Under the pieces are notes generated by a model, which was not told the DNA's origin, made no database searches, and saw only the letters and a program-made list of their open reading frames with translations. From the NCBI RefSeq assembly GCF_900102545.1, contig NZ_FNBN01000005.1, forward strand, positions 186,001 through 250,000: DNA of 64,000 bases, in the 5' to 3' direction. Below, piece after piece: positions 9,202-18,185 of the stretch (its first letter is position 1; each line of letters begins with the position of its first letter). Source of the stretch: Chitinophaga filiformis. GTDB lineage: Bacteria; Bacteroidota; Bacteroidia; Chitinophagales; Chitinophagaceae. The position numbers and the translations under genes are program-made.

Positions 9202-11154
9202 ATGGTGAATATGAAGTTTGCGATTGTCTCCGTTCTCTTTTTTTCTTTGTACGCTTTGCCGTCATTTGCGCAGAAGGCGGTGGTTCAATCGCCTGATCGG
9301 AGAATTAGTGTCGCCCTGTTCTCAGAACAAAATAATGATGTTGGAAGATGGTACATCAAAGCATCTTACAATAACAATGGAAAGATCTCAGACGCTATTC
9401 CACATATTGATCTGGGGCTTTTGCGTAGCGATCAGGATTTTTCAAAGGAGCTGAAATTCCTCAAAGCCGGTAAACCCACATTTATCCATGAACAATACAC
9501 CGCATTGCATGGAAAGAGATCTGTTTGTACTAATTCGGCGAATGAAGTGATCTTTTCTTTTGAAAATCCTTCTAATACCAGGCTGAATGTTATTGTCAGG
9601 GCGTACAACGACGGTATTGCTTTCCGCTATGAGTTTCCGGAGAAGCAGGGTGAGTTTGTTGTAAAAGATGAACTGACCGCTTATTCCATTCCCAAAGAAA
9701 CAACGCGTTGGATGGAAAAGTGGAATACCCCCAACGAAGAGTGTTACGATTCAATGAGCAATAATAACGTACAGGAAAAGGAATGGTCTTACCCGGCGCT
9801 TTTTAGATCGAAAGACAATTCCTGTTGGTTCCTGCTGCATGAAGCAGACGTGAACAGGAATTACTGCGGTACGAAGCTCAGTAATACAGCTGATGGATCA
9901 ACATACAAGCTTACATTTCCGGATCCCAGGGACGGAAGAGGGCAGGGGGCATCGCAACCTACGATAACGCTTCCCTGGCAATCACCCTGGCGTGTGATAA
10001 TGATAGGTACCCTGGCGGATATAGTAGCATCTACATTAGTGGATGATGTATCTGCACCTTCAGTGGTAAAGAATACTGACTGGATTAAACCCGGGATTGC
10101 CTCCTGGAATTACTGGTCGAGCAATCATGGCACAAAGGATTATAAAATCGTTTGTGAGTTTGCCGACCTGGCTGCCGAAATGGGCTGGCCTTATACCCTG
10201 CTTGACTGGGAATGGGATTCGATGAGCAACGGCGGCCATCTTGAAGATGCCCTTCAATACATTCAATCAAAAGGAGTGAAGCCATTGATGTGGTACAATT
10301 CAGGCGGCCCTCATACAAGTGTTAGCTCAACTCCCCGCGACAGGCTACTAACACATGAAAAGAGAGTGGAAGAATTTACACGGCTGAAAAAGCTGGGCGT
10401 TGCAGGTGTAAAAGTTGACTTTTTTGAGAGTGAGAAGCAGGATATGATCAGGTACTATCTCGATATCCTTGAGGATGCAGCTCAGTTTGAAATGATGGTT
10501 TATTTCCATGGTTGCCTGGTACCGCGGGGCTGGACAAGAACCTATCCAAATCTGATGACCAGCGAAGCTGTACGCGGGGCGGAGTGGTACAACTATGATC
10601 CCGTATTTACAACTGCGGCGCCGGTGCATAACACCATTCTTCCGTTTACACGTAATGTGGTTGGTCCGATGGATTACACACCCGTTACCTTTACTAATTC
10701 TCAAAATCCACATATTACTTCTTATGGGCATGAGCTGGCACTGAGTATTGTTTTTGAATCCGGTATCCAGCACCTGGCAGACCGCCCTGAAGGTTATCGT
10801 CAATTACCTGATGCAGCTAAAGCACTTTTAAAAGAGATTCCGGCAGCCTGGGATGATACGCGTTTGCTGAATGGGGATCCTGGTAATAATGTAGTGATTG
10901 CCCGCCGCAGGAACAATACATGGTTTATCGGCGGAATCAGTGCCGCCATGTATGAAAGAACGGAGAAGATCAGCTTCAGCTTTTTGCCGGAAGGTGTTAA
11001 ATACAAGCTGACATTAATTAGTGATGGAAAGCATGATAAAGCGCTTACAACCCAATATTTAGTGGTGGACAGATCTAGTACTGTTGAAGTTGAAATGCTT
11101 CGCCGGGGCGGTTTTGCAGCAGTACTTTCCGATCCTGTTAAACTTAATAAATGA
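9202..11154 (+). CDS. GH97 glycoside hydrolase, retaining alpha-galactosidase type
   Basis: GH97 enzymes remove terminal alpha-linked glucose or galactose. The protein has a Sec signal (cleavage near SFA-Q, residue 23/24), the N-terminal beta-sandwich (about 25-280) and a TIM barrel beginning near WIKPGIASWNYW. The barrel carries Asp406 in VKVDFF, at the place of the nucleophile of the retaining alpha-galactosidase branch (BtGH97b type), and Glu455 in LMTSEA as probable acid/base. The inverting SusB alpha-glucosidase type uses Glu residues instead, so alpha-galactosidase is favoured. It is 650 aa, usual for the family. Its stop overlaps the start of the GH3 gene (ATGA). An alpha-galactosidase is not a core xyloglucan enzyme, so this is a slightly odd member of the locus. 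Confidence 0.85.
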   Translation: MVNMKFAIVSVLFFSLYALPSFAQKAVVQSPDRRISVALFSEQNNDVGRWYIKASYNNNGKISDAIPHIDLGLLRSDQDFSKELKFLKAGKPTFIHEQYTALHGKRSVCTNSANEVIFSFENPSNTRLNVIVRAYNDGIAFRYEFPEKQGEFVVKDELTAYSIPKETTRWMEKWNTPNEECYDSMSNNNVQEKEWSYPALFRSKDNSCWFLLHEADVNRNYCGTKLSNTADGSTYKLTFPDPRDGRGQGASQPTITLPWQSPWRVIMIGTLADIVASTLVDDVSAPSVVKNTDWIKPGIASWNYWSSNHGTKDYKIVCEFADLAAEMGWPYTLLDWEWDSMSNGGHLEDALQYIQSKGVKPLMWYNSGGPHTSVSSTPRDRLLTHEKRVEEFTRLKKLGVAGVKVDFFESEKQDMIRYYLDILEDAAQFEMMVYFHGCLVPRGWTRTYPNLMTSEAVRGAEWYNYDPVFTTAAPVHNTILPFTRNVVGPMDYTPVTFTNSQNPHITSYGHELALSIVFESGIQHLADRPEGYRQLPDAAKALLKEIPAAWDDTRLLNGDPGNNVVIARRRNNTWFIGGISAAMYERTEKISFSFLPEGVKYKLTLISDGKHDKALTTQYLVVDRSSTVEVEMLRRGGFAAVLSDPVKLNK

Positions 11155-13364
11155 ATGTATTGAATAGGAATTTGATGAAATCGAAAAAAGTAGTAAGACA
11201 ATTTGTGCTCGTTTTGGCCGGTGTGATGACGGCAGGTATGGCTAGTGCGCAGCTTGTGGCAAACGACAGTAAGCAGGAGGAAAAGATCTCCTCATTGATC
11301 AGCCAGATGACGCTGTCGGAAAAAGTTAGCCTACTGCATGCAAATTCAAAATTTTACGTGTCAGGAATAAAAAGATTAGGTATTCCTGAATGGGCATTGA
11401 GCGATGGGCCTCATGGGGTGCGCGCAGAAATAAACCGGCACGACTGGGCTTATGCCGGATGGACCAATGATGCTGCCACCTGTTTTCCTCCGGGTACAGC
11501 CCTGGCAGCTACCTGGAATCCTAAACTCGCCTATGAGCGCGGAATTGTATTGGGCGAAGAAGCCCGTTCCAGGGGAAAGGATATTTTACTCGGGCCCGGT
11601 ATCAATATTATCCGGTCGCCGCTCTGTGGAAGGAATTTCGAGTACATGAGCGAAGACCCGTTCCTTATTTCAAGAATGGCGGTTGCCTATATCAAAGCAT
11701 TGCAATCAAAAGATGTAGCGGTGAGCGTAAAACACTGGCTTGCTAATAACCAGGAAACGCATAGAGATTCTATTGATGTGCATATGAGCGAAAGAGCATT
11801 GCGTGAAATTTATTTACCTGGATTTAAAGCGTCTGTAACCGAGGGAGGTGCTTACACGGTAATGGCCGCATACAATAAGTTCAGAGGGGACTGGTGTGCT
11901 GAGAATGAATACCTTGATAGGGAGATCCTTCGTGAAGAGTTTGGTTTTAAGGGAGTTTTGATGACCGACTGGGCGGCCGCACATTCAACAATAAAAGCCG
12001 CTTTAAACGGTCTGGATCTGGAAATGGGAACGGATAAAAAGGATTATAACGAATGGTATTTCGCCGATCCATTGATCCGCGCAGTAGAAGAAGGCAAGAT
12101 CTCTGTGGCTGTTGTTGATGAAAAGGTGGCCAATGTACTGCGTGTGATGATGAAGACAAAGATGTTTGATGAAGAAAAGCGGGAAAAAGGGAAGATGAAT
12201 ACGCCGGAGCATCAGCAAGCCGCATATAACGATGCCGCTGAAGCGGCCGTGTTATTACAAAACAATGGAAACATACTTCCGCTGAACTTCAATAAAATAA
12301 AGTCCATTGCGATTATTGGAGATAATGCTACACGTAAGCATTGCAATGGCGGCCTTAGCTCTGAAATAAAAGCCCTGTACGAAATTACTCCGCTTGACGC
12401 TATCCGGAAAAAGTTTGGCGCTACAGTGAAAATAAATTTCGCGCAAGGATATGAAAAGCAATCCACTTTCAAAGAAGGCAGCAATGCCGGACAAACAAGC
12501 TCAGATATGGTTGACTGGAAGCTGATTGATGAAGCGGTGAAAGTGGCAAAGGAGTCAGAAGCAGTGATCATTTTCGGAGGGTTGAATCATGATTTTGATA
12601 CAGAATCTTTCGATAAGCAAAATATGGATCTGCCTTATGGACAGGATGTTCTGATCCGTGAAGTGGCCAAAGCAAATCCTAATACAGTGGTTGTTATTAT
12701 TGCCGGTTCACCGGTAAAACTATCAGGGATTGTTTATCGTGTACCTGCCATACTGTGGTCATGGTTTGGTGGAATGGAGGCCGGAAATGCCGTTGCCGAT
12801 CTGCTGAGCGGTAAAGTAAATCCATCCGGTAAGCTGCCATTCACATTGCCCGTGTCCCTGGATCAATCGCCCGCTCATGCATTAGGTAATTTCCCGGGGA
12901 GGAATCTTCAGGTAAATTATGAAGAGGATATTTTAGTAGGCTACCGTTGGTTTGCAACAAAGAAAATTGTTCCTCAATTCCCGTTTGGGTATGGACTTTC
13001 ATATACCGGTTTTTCAATAAGCCATTTTTCTACGGATAAAACCAGCTATAGAAAAGGAGAAACCATCCATGCAAAGTGTACCGTAAAAAATACGGGTTCC
13101 CGGTATGGAGCAGAAGTGGCACAGCTCTATGTCAGCGATCCGGTTTGTTCTGTTTTGCGTCCCGAAAAAGAGCTGAAGGCTTTTGAGAAAGTTTTTCTGC
13201 ATCCCGGCGAATCAAAAACGCTTGAGCTTAATGTAAAAGTCGCTGATCTGGCTTTTTATGATGAAGCTGGAAAAGCATGGAATGTGGAACCAGGTGAATT
13301 TGTATTACACATTGGCAATTCATCAAACAATGTTTCAGGATCGGTAAAAATTTTGGTTAAATAG
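11151..13364 (+). CDS. GH3 beta-glucosidase
   Basis: This exo-acting enzyme releases beta-linked glucose (or xylose) from oligosaccharide ends in the periplasm. The GH3 N-terminal barrel includes SDGPHGVRAE and VKHW (Lys194-His195), and the nucleophile is Asp273 in VLMTDW. The C-terminal sandwich domain and a fibronectin-III-like domain (AEVAQLYVSDP, about 650-725) follow, giving the normal three-domain length of about 740 aa. The frame opens at 11151, overlapping the GH97 stop by 4 bp, but the ATG at 11175 (MKSKKVVRQF) gives a more usual signal peptide with cleavage near ASA-Q; I regard 11175 as equally likely. The overlap supports co-transcription with GH97 and GH42. Confidence 0.93.
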   Translation: MNVLNRNLMKSKKVVRQFVLVLAGVMTAGMASAQLVANDSKQEEKISSLISQMTLSEKVSLLHANSKFYVSGIKRLGIPEWALSDGPHGVRAEINRHDWAYAGWTNDAATCFPPGTALAATWNPKLAYERGIVLGEEARSRGKDILLGPGINIIRSPLCGRNFEYMSEDPFLISRMAVAYIKALQSKDVAVSVKHWLANNQETHRDSIDVHMSERALREIYLPGFKASVTEGGAYTVMAAYNKFRGDWCAENEYLDREILREEFGFKGVLMTDWAAAHSTIKAALNGLDLEMGTDKKDYNEWYFADPLIRAVEEGKISVAVVDEKVANVLRVMMKTKMFDEEKREKGKMNTPEHQQAAYNDAAEAAVLLQNNGNILPLNFNKIKSIAIIGDNATRKHCNGGLSSEIKALYEITPLDAIRKKFGATVKINFAQGYEKQSTFKEGSNAGQTSSDMVDWKLIDEAVKVAKESEAVIIFGGLNHDFDTESFDKQNMDLPYGQDVLIREVAKANPNTVVVIIAGSPVKLSGIVYRVPAILWSWFGGMEAGNAVADLLSGKVNPSGKLPFTLPVSLDQSPAHALGNFPGRNLQVNYEEDILVGYRWFATKKIVPQFPFGYGLSYTGFSISHFSTDKTSYRKGETIHAKCTVKNTGSRYGAEVAQLYVSDPVCSVLRPEKELKAFEKVFLHPGESKTLELNVKVADLAFYDEAGKAWNVEPGEFVLHIGNSSNNVSGSVKILVK

Positions 13365-13366
13365 AG

Positions 13367-15454
13367 ATGAATAAATACACTGTACCTGTTATTATAGCCA
13401 TTTTGATCTCGGTATTGACCGCAACTGCACAGGTGGGCAATCGGTTCTTTCCTGAGAAAGATCTTATAACAACCGGCATCTATTATTATCCCGAGCATTG
13501 GAATGAAAGTCAATGGGAACGGGATATAAAGAAAATCGCCGGTATGGGCTATGAGTTTGTGCACCTGGCCGAATTTGCCTGGTTCAAAATGGAACCACAA
13601 GAGGGCAAATTTGAATTTGACTGGCTCGACAAGGTGGTAGGCCTCTGCGCTAAATATAATCTGAAAGTGCTGATGTGTACACCTTCCGCGGCCACGCCGG
13701 TTTGGATGAGGACTAATTATCCAGAAACTTTTGTCATGGATGGTCATTACATCCGTAGCGAGCATGGCACACGGGGATTAGGGTCAATCGTTAATCCGGT
13801 CTATCGCAGATTTGTAGAAAAAATAGTCACAGAAATGGCCAGGCATTATGGTCACAATGAGAATGTGATTGGTTGGCAGCTCGATAATGAGCCTGATGCG
13901 AAACCTGATTATAGTCCTTCCTCACAGGAAGCTTTCAGGCAATGGCTAAAGAAAAAATACCAAACCATTGAGGCATTGAATGCTGCCTGGGGAACAGCCT
14001 TCTGGAGTCAGTGGTACAGTGATTTTGATCAGATCATTATTCCGAATACCAGCCTGGTTGGATGGTGGGGCAATAATCCCCATGCCTTGCTTGATTTTAA
14101 AAGGTACTCTGCAGACGCCCAGGCAGAATTCCTCGATTTTGAGGCAGCCATATTACGGAGTCATATTTTGAAGGAGCAGTTTGTGACGACCAATTATACG
14201 GCCGTTTCTACAGGTGCTGATCCCCGGCGAACAAATAAGCTTGATTTTGCTACTTATACCGCTTATCCGAATGGCGGCAGCGATAATATCGGAGAGCAGG
14301 GTTTTCGTTTGGGTAATGGTAAGGTAATTCTCTTTGCTGCCGAATACTACAAAACAACAGGTGGCGTATCTGGCGTAATGGAAATTCAGCCTGGCCCGGT
14401 AAACTGGGGCAGTTATAACCCGCTGCTTTTACCAGGTACCGTGCGTATGTGGCTGTACCACACCTTTGCTGCAGGCGGAAAGCTAGCCAGTTCCTACCGG
14501 TTCCGCCAGATAAATTATTCCGCGGAGCAGTACCATGCCGGTGTGATACAACCAGACGGTATAACCCCTTCGGAAGGGGGTGAGGAGTATATGCAATTCA
14601 CCAAAGAAATAAAAGAGCTGCGGAAAAAATATAAACCAGGTGTGACCATGCCTGCAAAACTGGCTGCCCGGTCAACAGCCATTCTCTGGAACCTGGAAAA
14701 TTACTGGACGCTTGACAGGCAAAAACAAACCTGGCAATGGGACACCTGGAATTACCCGGTTAAATTCCTTGAAATAGCAAAATCATTCGGCGCGCCGGCA
14801 GATGTGATCCCGGAAACTGCTGATCTGTCGAAATACAGGGTTGTAATAATCCCGGCATACGAAATGGCCGATAGTGCTTTGGTAAAGAAATGGAGTGAAT
14901 ACGCTGCTAATGGTGGGCATTTGATCATTACCTGTCGTACCGCAACCAAAGACCGCATGGGACATTTCTGGGAAGCGGAATGGGCCGCACCCATATCCGG
15001 ACTTATAGGAGCACATGTGAAGGCAACCGATATGCTTTCTAATAACGGCAAAGGAGATATCCTTATGAGATCAGCCCATTACCGCTGGAACAACTGGGCC
15101 GATCTGCTGGCGCCGGATAAAAGCACGGAAGCACTTGCTGTATTTGACAATCAGTTCTATAAAGGAAAAACAGCGGTAGTAAAACATAAAGTTGGTAAAG
15201 GCACTGTAACCTATATTGGTGTGGATACGGATGATGCAAAACTGGAACAGGACGTACTGCGCGACATTTATACCGGTGCAGGAGCTACTACCGAAAATTA
15301 TCCGCCTGGTATATATGTTTATTGGCGGGATGGCTTTTATGTAGCGGTAAATTATTCTTCGGATAACTATACCATGAACATGCCTGGAACAGCCAGTATT
15401 ATCATAGGTGAAAAAATATTGCAACCTGGCGGTGTGTTGGTCTGGAACGAATAA
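13367..15454 (+). CDS. GH42 beta-galactosidase
   Basis: This enzyme removes terminal beta-galactose, for example from xyloglucan side chains. After a Sec signal (cleavage near ATA-Q) comes the GH42 barrel: TGIYYYPEHWNESQWERD at the start, acid/base Glu175 in QLDNEPD, and nucleophile Glu339 in MEIQPGPVNW, which matches the family's E-x-QPGPVNW pattern. A beta-galactosidase trimerisation-like domain follows (about 430-640; AILWNLENYW), then a small C-terminal beta domain. Length (695 aa) fits the family. It begins 2 bp after the GH3 stop and is clearly part of the same operon. Export is unusual for many GH42 proteins in other phyla but common in Bacteroidota PULs. Confidence 0.9.
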   Translation: MNKYTVPVIIAILISVLTATAQVGNRFFPEKDLITTGIYYYPEHWNESQWERDIKKIAGMGYEFVHLAEFAWFKMEPQEGKFEFDWLDKVVGLCAKYNLKVLMCTPSAATPVWMRTNYPETFVMDGHYIRSEHGTRGLGSIVNPVYRRFVEKIVTEMARHYGHNENVIGWQLDNEPDAKPDYSPSSQEAFRQWLKKKYQTIEALNAAWGTAFWSQWYSDFDQIIIPNTSLVGWWGNNPHALLDFKRYSADAQAEFLDFEAAILRSHILKEQFVTTNYTAVSTGADPRRTNKLDFATYTAYPNGGSDNIGEQGFRLGNGKVILFAAEYYKTTGGVSGVMEIQPGPVNWGSYNPLLLPGTVRMWLYHTFAAGGKLASSYRFRQINYSAEQYHAGVIQPDGITPSEGGEEYMQFTKEIKELRKKYKPGVTMPAKLAARSTAILWNLENYWTLDRQKQTWQWDTWNYPVKFLEIAKSFGAPADVIPETADLSKYRVVIIPAYEMADSALVKKWSEYAANGGHLIITCRTATKDRMGHFWEAEWAAPISGLIGAHVKATDMLSNNGKGDILMRSAHYRWNNWADLLAPDKSTEALAVFDNQFYKGKTAVVKHKVGKGTVTYIGVDTDDAKLEQDVLRDIYTGAGATTENYPPGIYVYWRDGFYVAVNYSSDNYTMNMPGTASIIIGEKILQPGGVLVWNE

Positions 15455-15482
15455 TTATAAGAAAGGTAAAAAAGGCTTAACG

Positions 15483-15773
15483 ATGAAAAATGTAATGCTA
15501 TTGACGTTCCTGTTTGCTGCCATTTCAGGAACACTGATTGCCCAGACAGCAAACCAGAAGAAGCTGGCCATGCAGGAACGGGTAATTAATATTGACTTCA
15601 ACAAAACAGCCGGGAAGCTGAATACTATGTTTAATGAGTGTGTGGGCGCAGGCCGGGCCAACGAAGGGTTACGGGCAGATTGGCAACAGCAAACTGTAGT
15701 TAACCGGATGTTTTCACACAAGTACCTAAACGAAATTAAATTCTATGAGAAGAACTTACTCCACTTTCACTAA
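15483..15773 (+). pseudogene. Truncated 5' fragment of a GH39 glycosidase gene
   Basis: The ATG at 15483 begins a signal peptide (MKNVMLLTFLFAAISG, cleavage near LIA-Q) followed by a segment highly typical of the start of exported Bacteroidota GH39 enzymes: NIDFNKTAGKLNTMFNE, then CVGAGRANEGLRADWQQQ. Homology stops abruptly after WQQQ (about base 15694). The next 25 codons, ending in a His/Phe-rich tail, are unrelated to GH39. The barrel and both catalytic Glu residues are missing, so no enzyme activity is expected. An in-frame upstream ATG at 15408 lies inside the GH42 gene and is not the start. It is probably a deletion remnant inside the operon; a small secreted product might still be made. 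Confidence 0.75.
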
Positions 15774-15826
15774 GAAGCTCATCGTTCATTGACAAATCTT
15801 TAAGAAACAGACATGATTAAAACAAA

Positions 15827-17794
15827 ATGAATAATACAATGAGATGCCGGATTCGAACTTCGCTGCTATTCTTCGCAGCCCTCTTTATTTCCCAAACATT
15901 TATTTATGCTCAGGTCAGTTTGCCACATGTATTTGGCGATAGCATGGTTTTGCAGAGAGGTGTCAAAATTCCGGTTTGGGGTAATTCAAGTCCCGGTGCT
16001 CTAATCGTTGCAAAGCTTGGTAACGTGCGGGCAACAGCGAAAGCTGATCATCTGGGGAAATGGCAGCTCAGATTTCCTGTGTTTAAAGCTGGAGGGCCTT
16101 ATGTACTCGAAGTTGCAGAATCGGGAAAACCGGACCTTGCGATCAAGCTGAAAGGTATTCTTATCGGCGATGTGTGGCTGGCTTCCGGCCAGTCAAACAT
16201 GGAATGGCAGGTGCAGCAAGCAAAAGATGCAGGTAAGGAAATAGCAAATGCCAATTTTCCGCAAGTGAGGTTTTTGGTAGTTGAACATAGTAAACAGGTA
16301 AAACCTCAAACCAATATTTCAGCCGGAAAATGGAAAGTTTGTGATACGGGAAATGTGAAAGAGTTTTCTGCAGTTGCTTACTATTTTGCCCGTAAAATTC
16401 ACCGGGATCAAAAGGTTCCTGTTGGCATTATTCAAAGTACCTGGGGAGGCACACCCATAGAAGCATGGACAAGCAGGGAGATGCTGCTTACATCGCCGAT
16501 CACCAGGGAAAAAACGCTTAGCAATGATACGTTGGCTCCGGATCGTGAAGATTTTGTACAGGACAGTCTGAATCAGATACGCTTGTGGAATATGGTGTAT
16601 AATCCGCAAAATAATGCGGATAAGATAGTGCCCGCCGTGGAATATGATGATGCCGATTGGACGACCGTTGAAATGCCAAATGTGCTAAAGGATTTTGGAA
16701 TTGGTTATTATGAAGGAGTGGTCTGGCTGAAAAGAAAAATTACATTGCCTCCATCATTTAATCAAAAAGATATAACCATCAACCTTGGGCATCCTGAGAT
16801 GAATTATTCACTTTACTTTAATGGCCAGGAAATATGTAAGAATGTATGGTATTCCAATGCAACGCATGCTTATACCATTCCCGCCAACATGGTAAAGAGC
16901 GGAGAAAATACTATTGCTGTCAGAATAGCCATGTTATGGGGCGGAGGTGGTTTGAGCCCGTTAGATGATATTTATATTGCCGATGGTTCATCTAAAATTT
17001 CTCTAAAGGGAAAATGGATATATAAAAAGGATCTCGAAGGCGCGCTACCTAAAATACTCAACTACCAGTATTATCCCACGGTGCTCTTTAATACTATGAT
17101 AAACCCGGTTATTCCTTTTGGTATTAAAGGATTTATCTGGTACCAGGGTGAGGCGAATGCCGCAGCTGCCTATGATTATCGGACATTGTTTCCCATGCTG
17201 ATTGCGGATTGGAGAAAACGCTGGCGGCAGGGCGATCTTCCGTTTTTATTTGTTCAGTTGGCCAATTACATGAAAACAAAACCGCTTCCATCAGAAAGTG
17301 AATGGGCCGAATTGAGAGAAGCACAAACGCTGACACTATCGCAGCCCAATACAGGCATGGCCTGCGTTATTGATATTGGAGAAGCGAATGATATTCATCC
17401 GAAGAATAAACAGGAAGTGGGCCGCCGCCTGGCTTTAGTTGCCAATAAAATGGTGTACAAGCAAGCATGCATCGCATCGGGCCCAAGGTATAAAAATTAT
17501 AAAAAAGAAGGCAATCGCATTCGCATCAGCTTTACAAACATTGGCACAGGTCTTTCCACGAAAGATGGAAAGGAAGTCGCGGGTTTTGCCATTGCTGGTA
17601 AAGACAAGCAATTTTATTGGGCAAAAGCGATCATCGAAGGCAATGAAGTGATTATTTATGCTGATAAAGTCGCCGAACCTGTAGCTGTACGATATGCCTG
17701 GGCAGACAATCCGGAATGCAACCTGATAAATTCAGCAAACTTGCCGGCTGTTCCTTTCAGGACGGATGAATGGAAGGGGATTACTCAGAAATAA
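15827..17794 (+). CDS. SASA-family carbohydrate O-acetylesterase
   Basis: Esterases of the sialate O-acetylesterase (SASA) family remove acetyl groups; in plant-glycan PULs they deacetylate hemicellulose side chains. After a signal peptide (cleavage near IYA-Q) an N-terminal beta-sandwich starts SLPHVFGDSMVLQRG. The SGNH-like catalytic core has Ser123 in SGQSNMEW, the GTPIEAW motif, WYQGEAN, and the Asp/His pair in NDIHP. A jelly-roll insert (about 250-390) is present, as in 600-700-aa family members. The end (PFRTDEWKGI) is the canonical C-terminus. It is the last gene of PUL A, 53 bp beyond the truncated GH39. Acetylated xyloglucan is the likely substrate by context only. Confidence 0.88.
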   Translation: MNNTMRCRIRTSLLFFAALFISQTFIYAQVSLPHVFGDSMVLQRGVKIPVWGNSSPGALIVAKLGNVRATAKADHLGKWQLRFPVFKAGGPYVLEVAESGKPDLAIKLKGILIGDVWLASGQSNMEWQVQQAKDAGKEIANANFPQVRFLVVEHSKQVKPQTNISAGKWKVCDTGNVKEFSAVAYYFARKIHRDQKVPVGIIQSTWGGTPIEAWTSREMLLTSPITREKTLSNDTLAPDREDFVQDSLNQIRLWNMVYNPQNNADKIVPAVEYDDADWTTVEMPNVLKDFGIGYYEGVVWLKRKITLPPSFNQKDITINLGHPEMNYSLYFNGQEICKNVWYSNATHAYTIPANMVKSGENTIAVRIAMLWGGGGLSPLDDIYIADGSSKISLKGKWIYKKDLEGALPKILNYQYYPTVLFNTMINPVIPFGIKGFIWYQGEANAAAAYDYRTLFPMLIADWRKRWRQGDLPFLFVQLANYMKTKPLPSESEWAELREAQTLTLSQPNTGMACVIDIGEANDIHPKNKQEVGRRLALVANKMVYKQACIASGPRYKNYKKEGNRIRISFTNIGTGLSTKDGKEVAGFAIAGKDKQFYWAKAIIEGNEVIIYADKVAEPVAVRYAWADNPECNLINSANLPAVPFRTDEWKGITQK

Positions 17795-18185
17795 GCCAAA
17801 CACACTAATGCGCATGTTACTTCTGAACGGAAGATTAAGGGAGAATCAGGCTACCTCGAGCGAATCTCTACTATACTCAAGTACATCATTGTGGTAGGTC
17901 GGTCTAAGGCAATGCTTAAAGCAGCAAAAAAACAAACTATGTCTTAGATTAGCTGCTTATTGATCTTAAAATGAATGTCGAAAATGAAAACAATTCGACT
18001 GTAGGAGCCAAGGTAGTGTAAATCTGGATGCTTGTTTATTGATTATAAATAAATAATATATTTGCTTTTCAATTCCTTCGTTCATATCTTGTTCCCCGAA
18101 ACATAATTGTACAATATACCATGAAATAAATAGGTGCCGCCTATAGCCCTGGGATCTTATTATTTATCATATACCTAAATCACAA
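17795..18185. other. Gene-free interval between PUL A and the next gene
   Basis: No gene is recognised. The frame of the preceding esterase stays open for about 50 further codons past its stop (to a TAG near 17947), giving a Lys-rich peptide that I cannot assign and that has no credible start. No clear terminator hairpin was found after the esterase. The second half is A+T-rich and carries the candidate promoter listed separately. Confidence 0.5.
18057..18064 (+). promoter_or_regulatory. Candidate -7 box upstream of the 18186 gene
   Basis: TATATTTG is an exact match to the Bacteroidota TAnnTTTG -7 consensus, about 120 bp before the next start codon. The -33 element is weak (only T-rich sequence around 18032-18041). 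Confidence 0.4.

Noticed and set aside
9202..11154. GH97 read as a SusB-type alpha-glucosidase
   Set aside because: The nucleophile position is Asp in VKVDFF rather than the Glu arrangement of the inverting SusB branch, and the operon has no starch enzymes.
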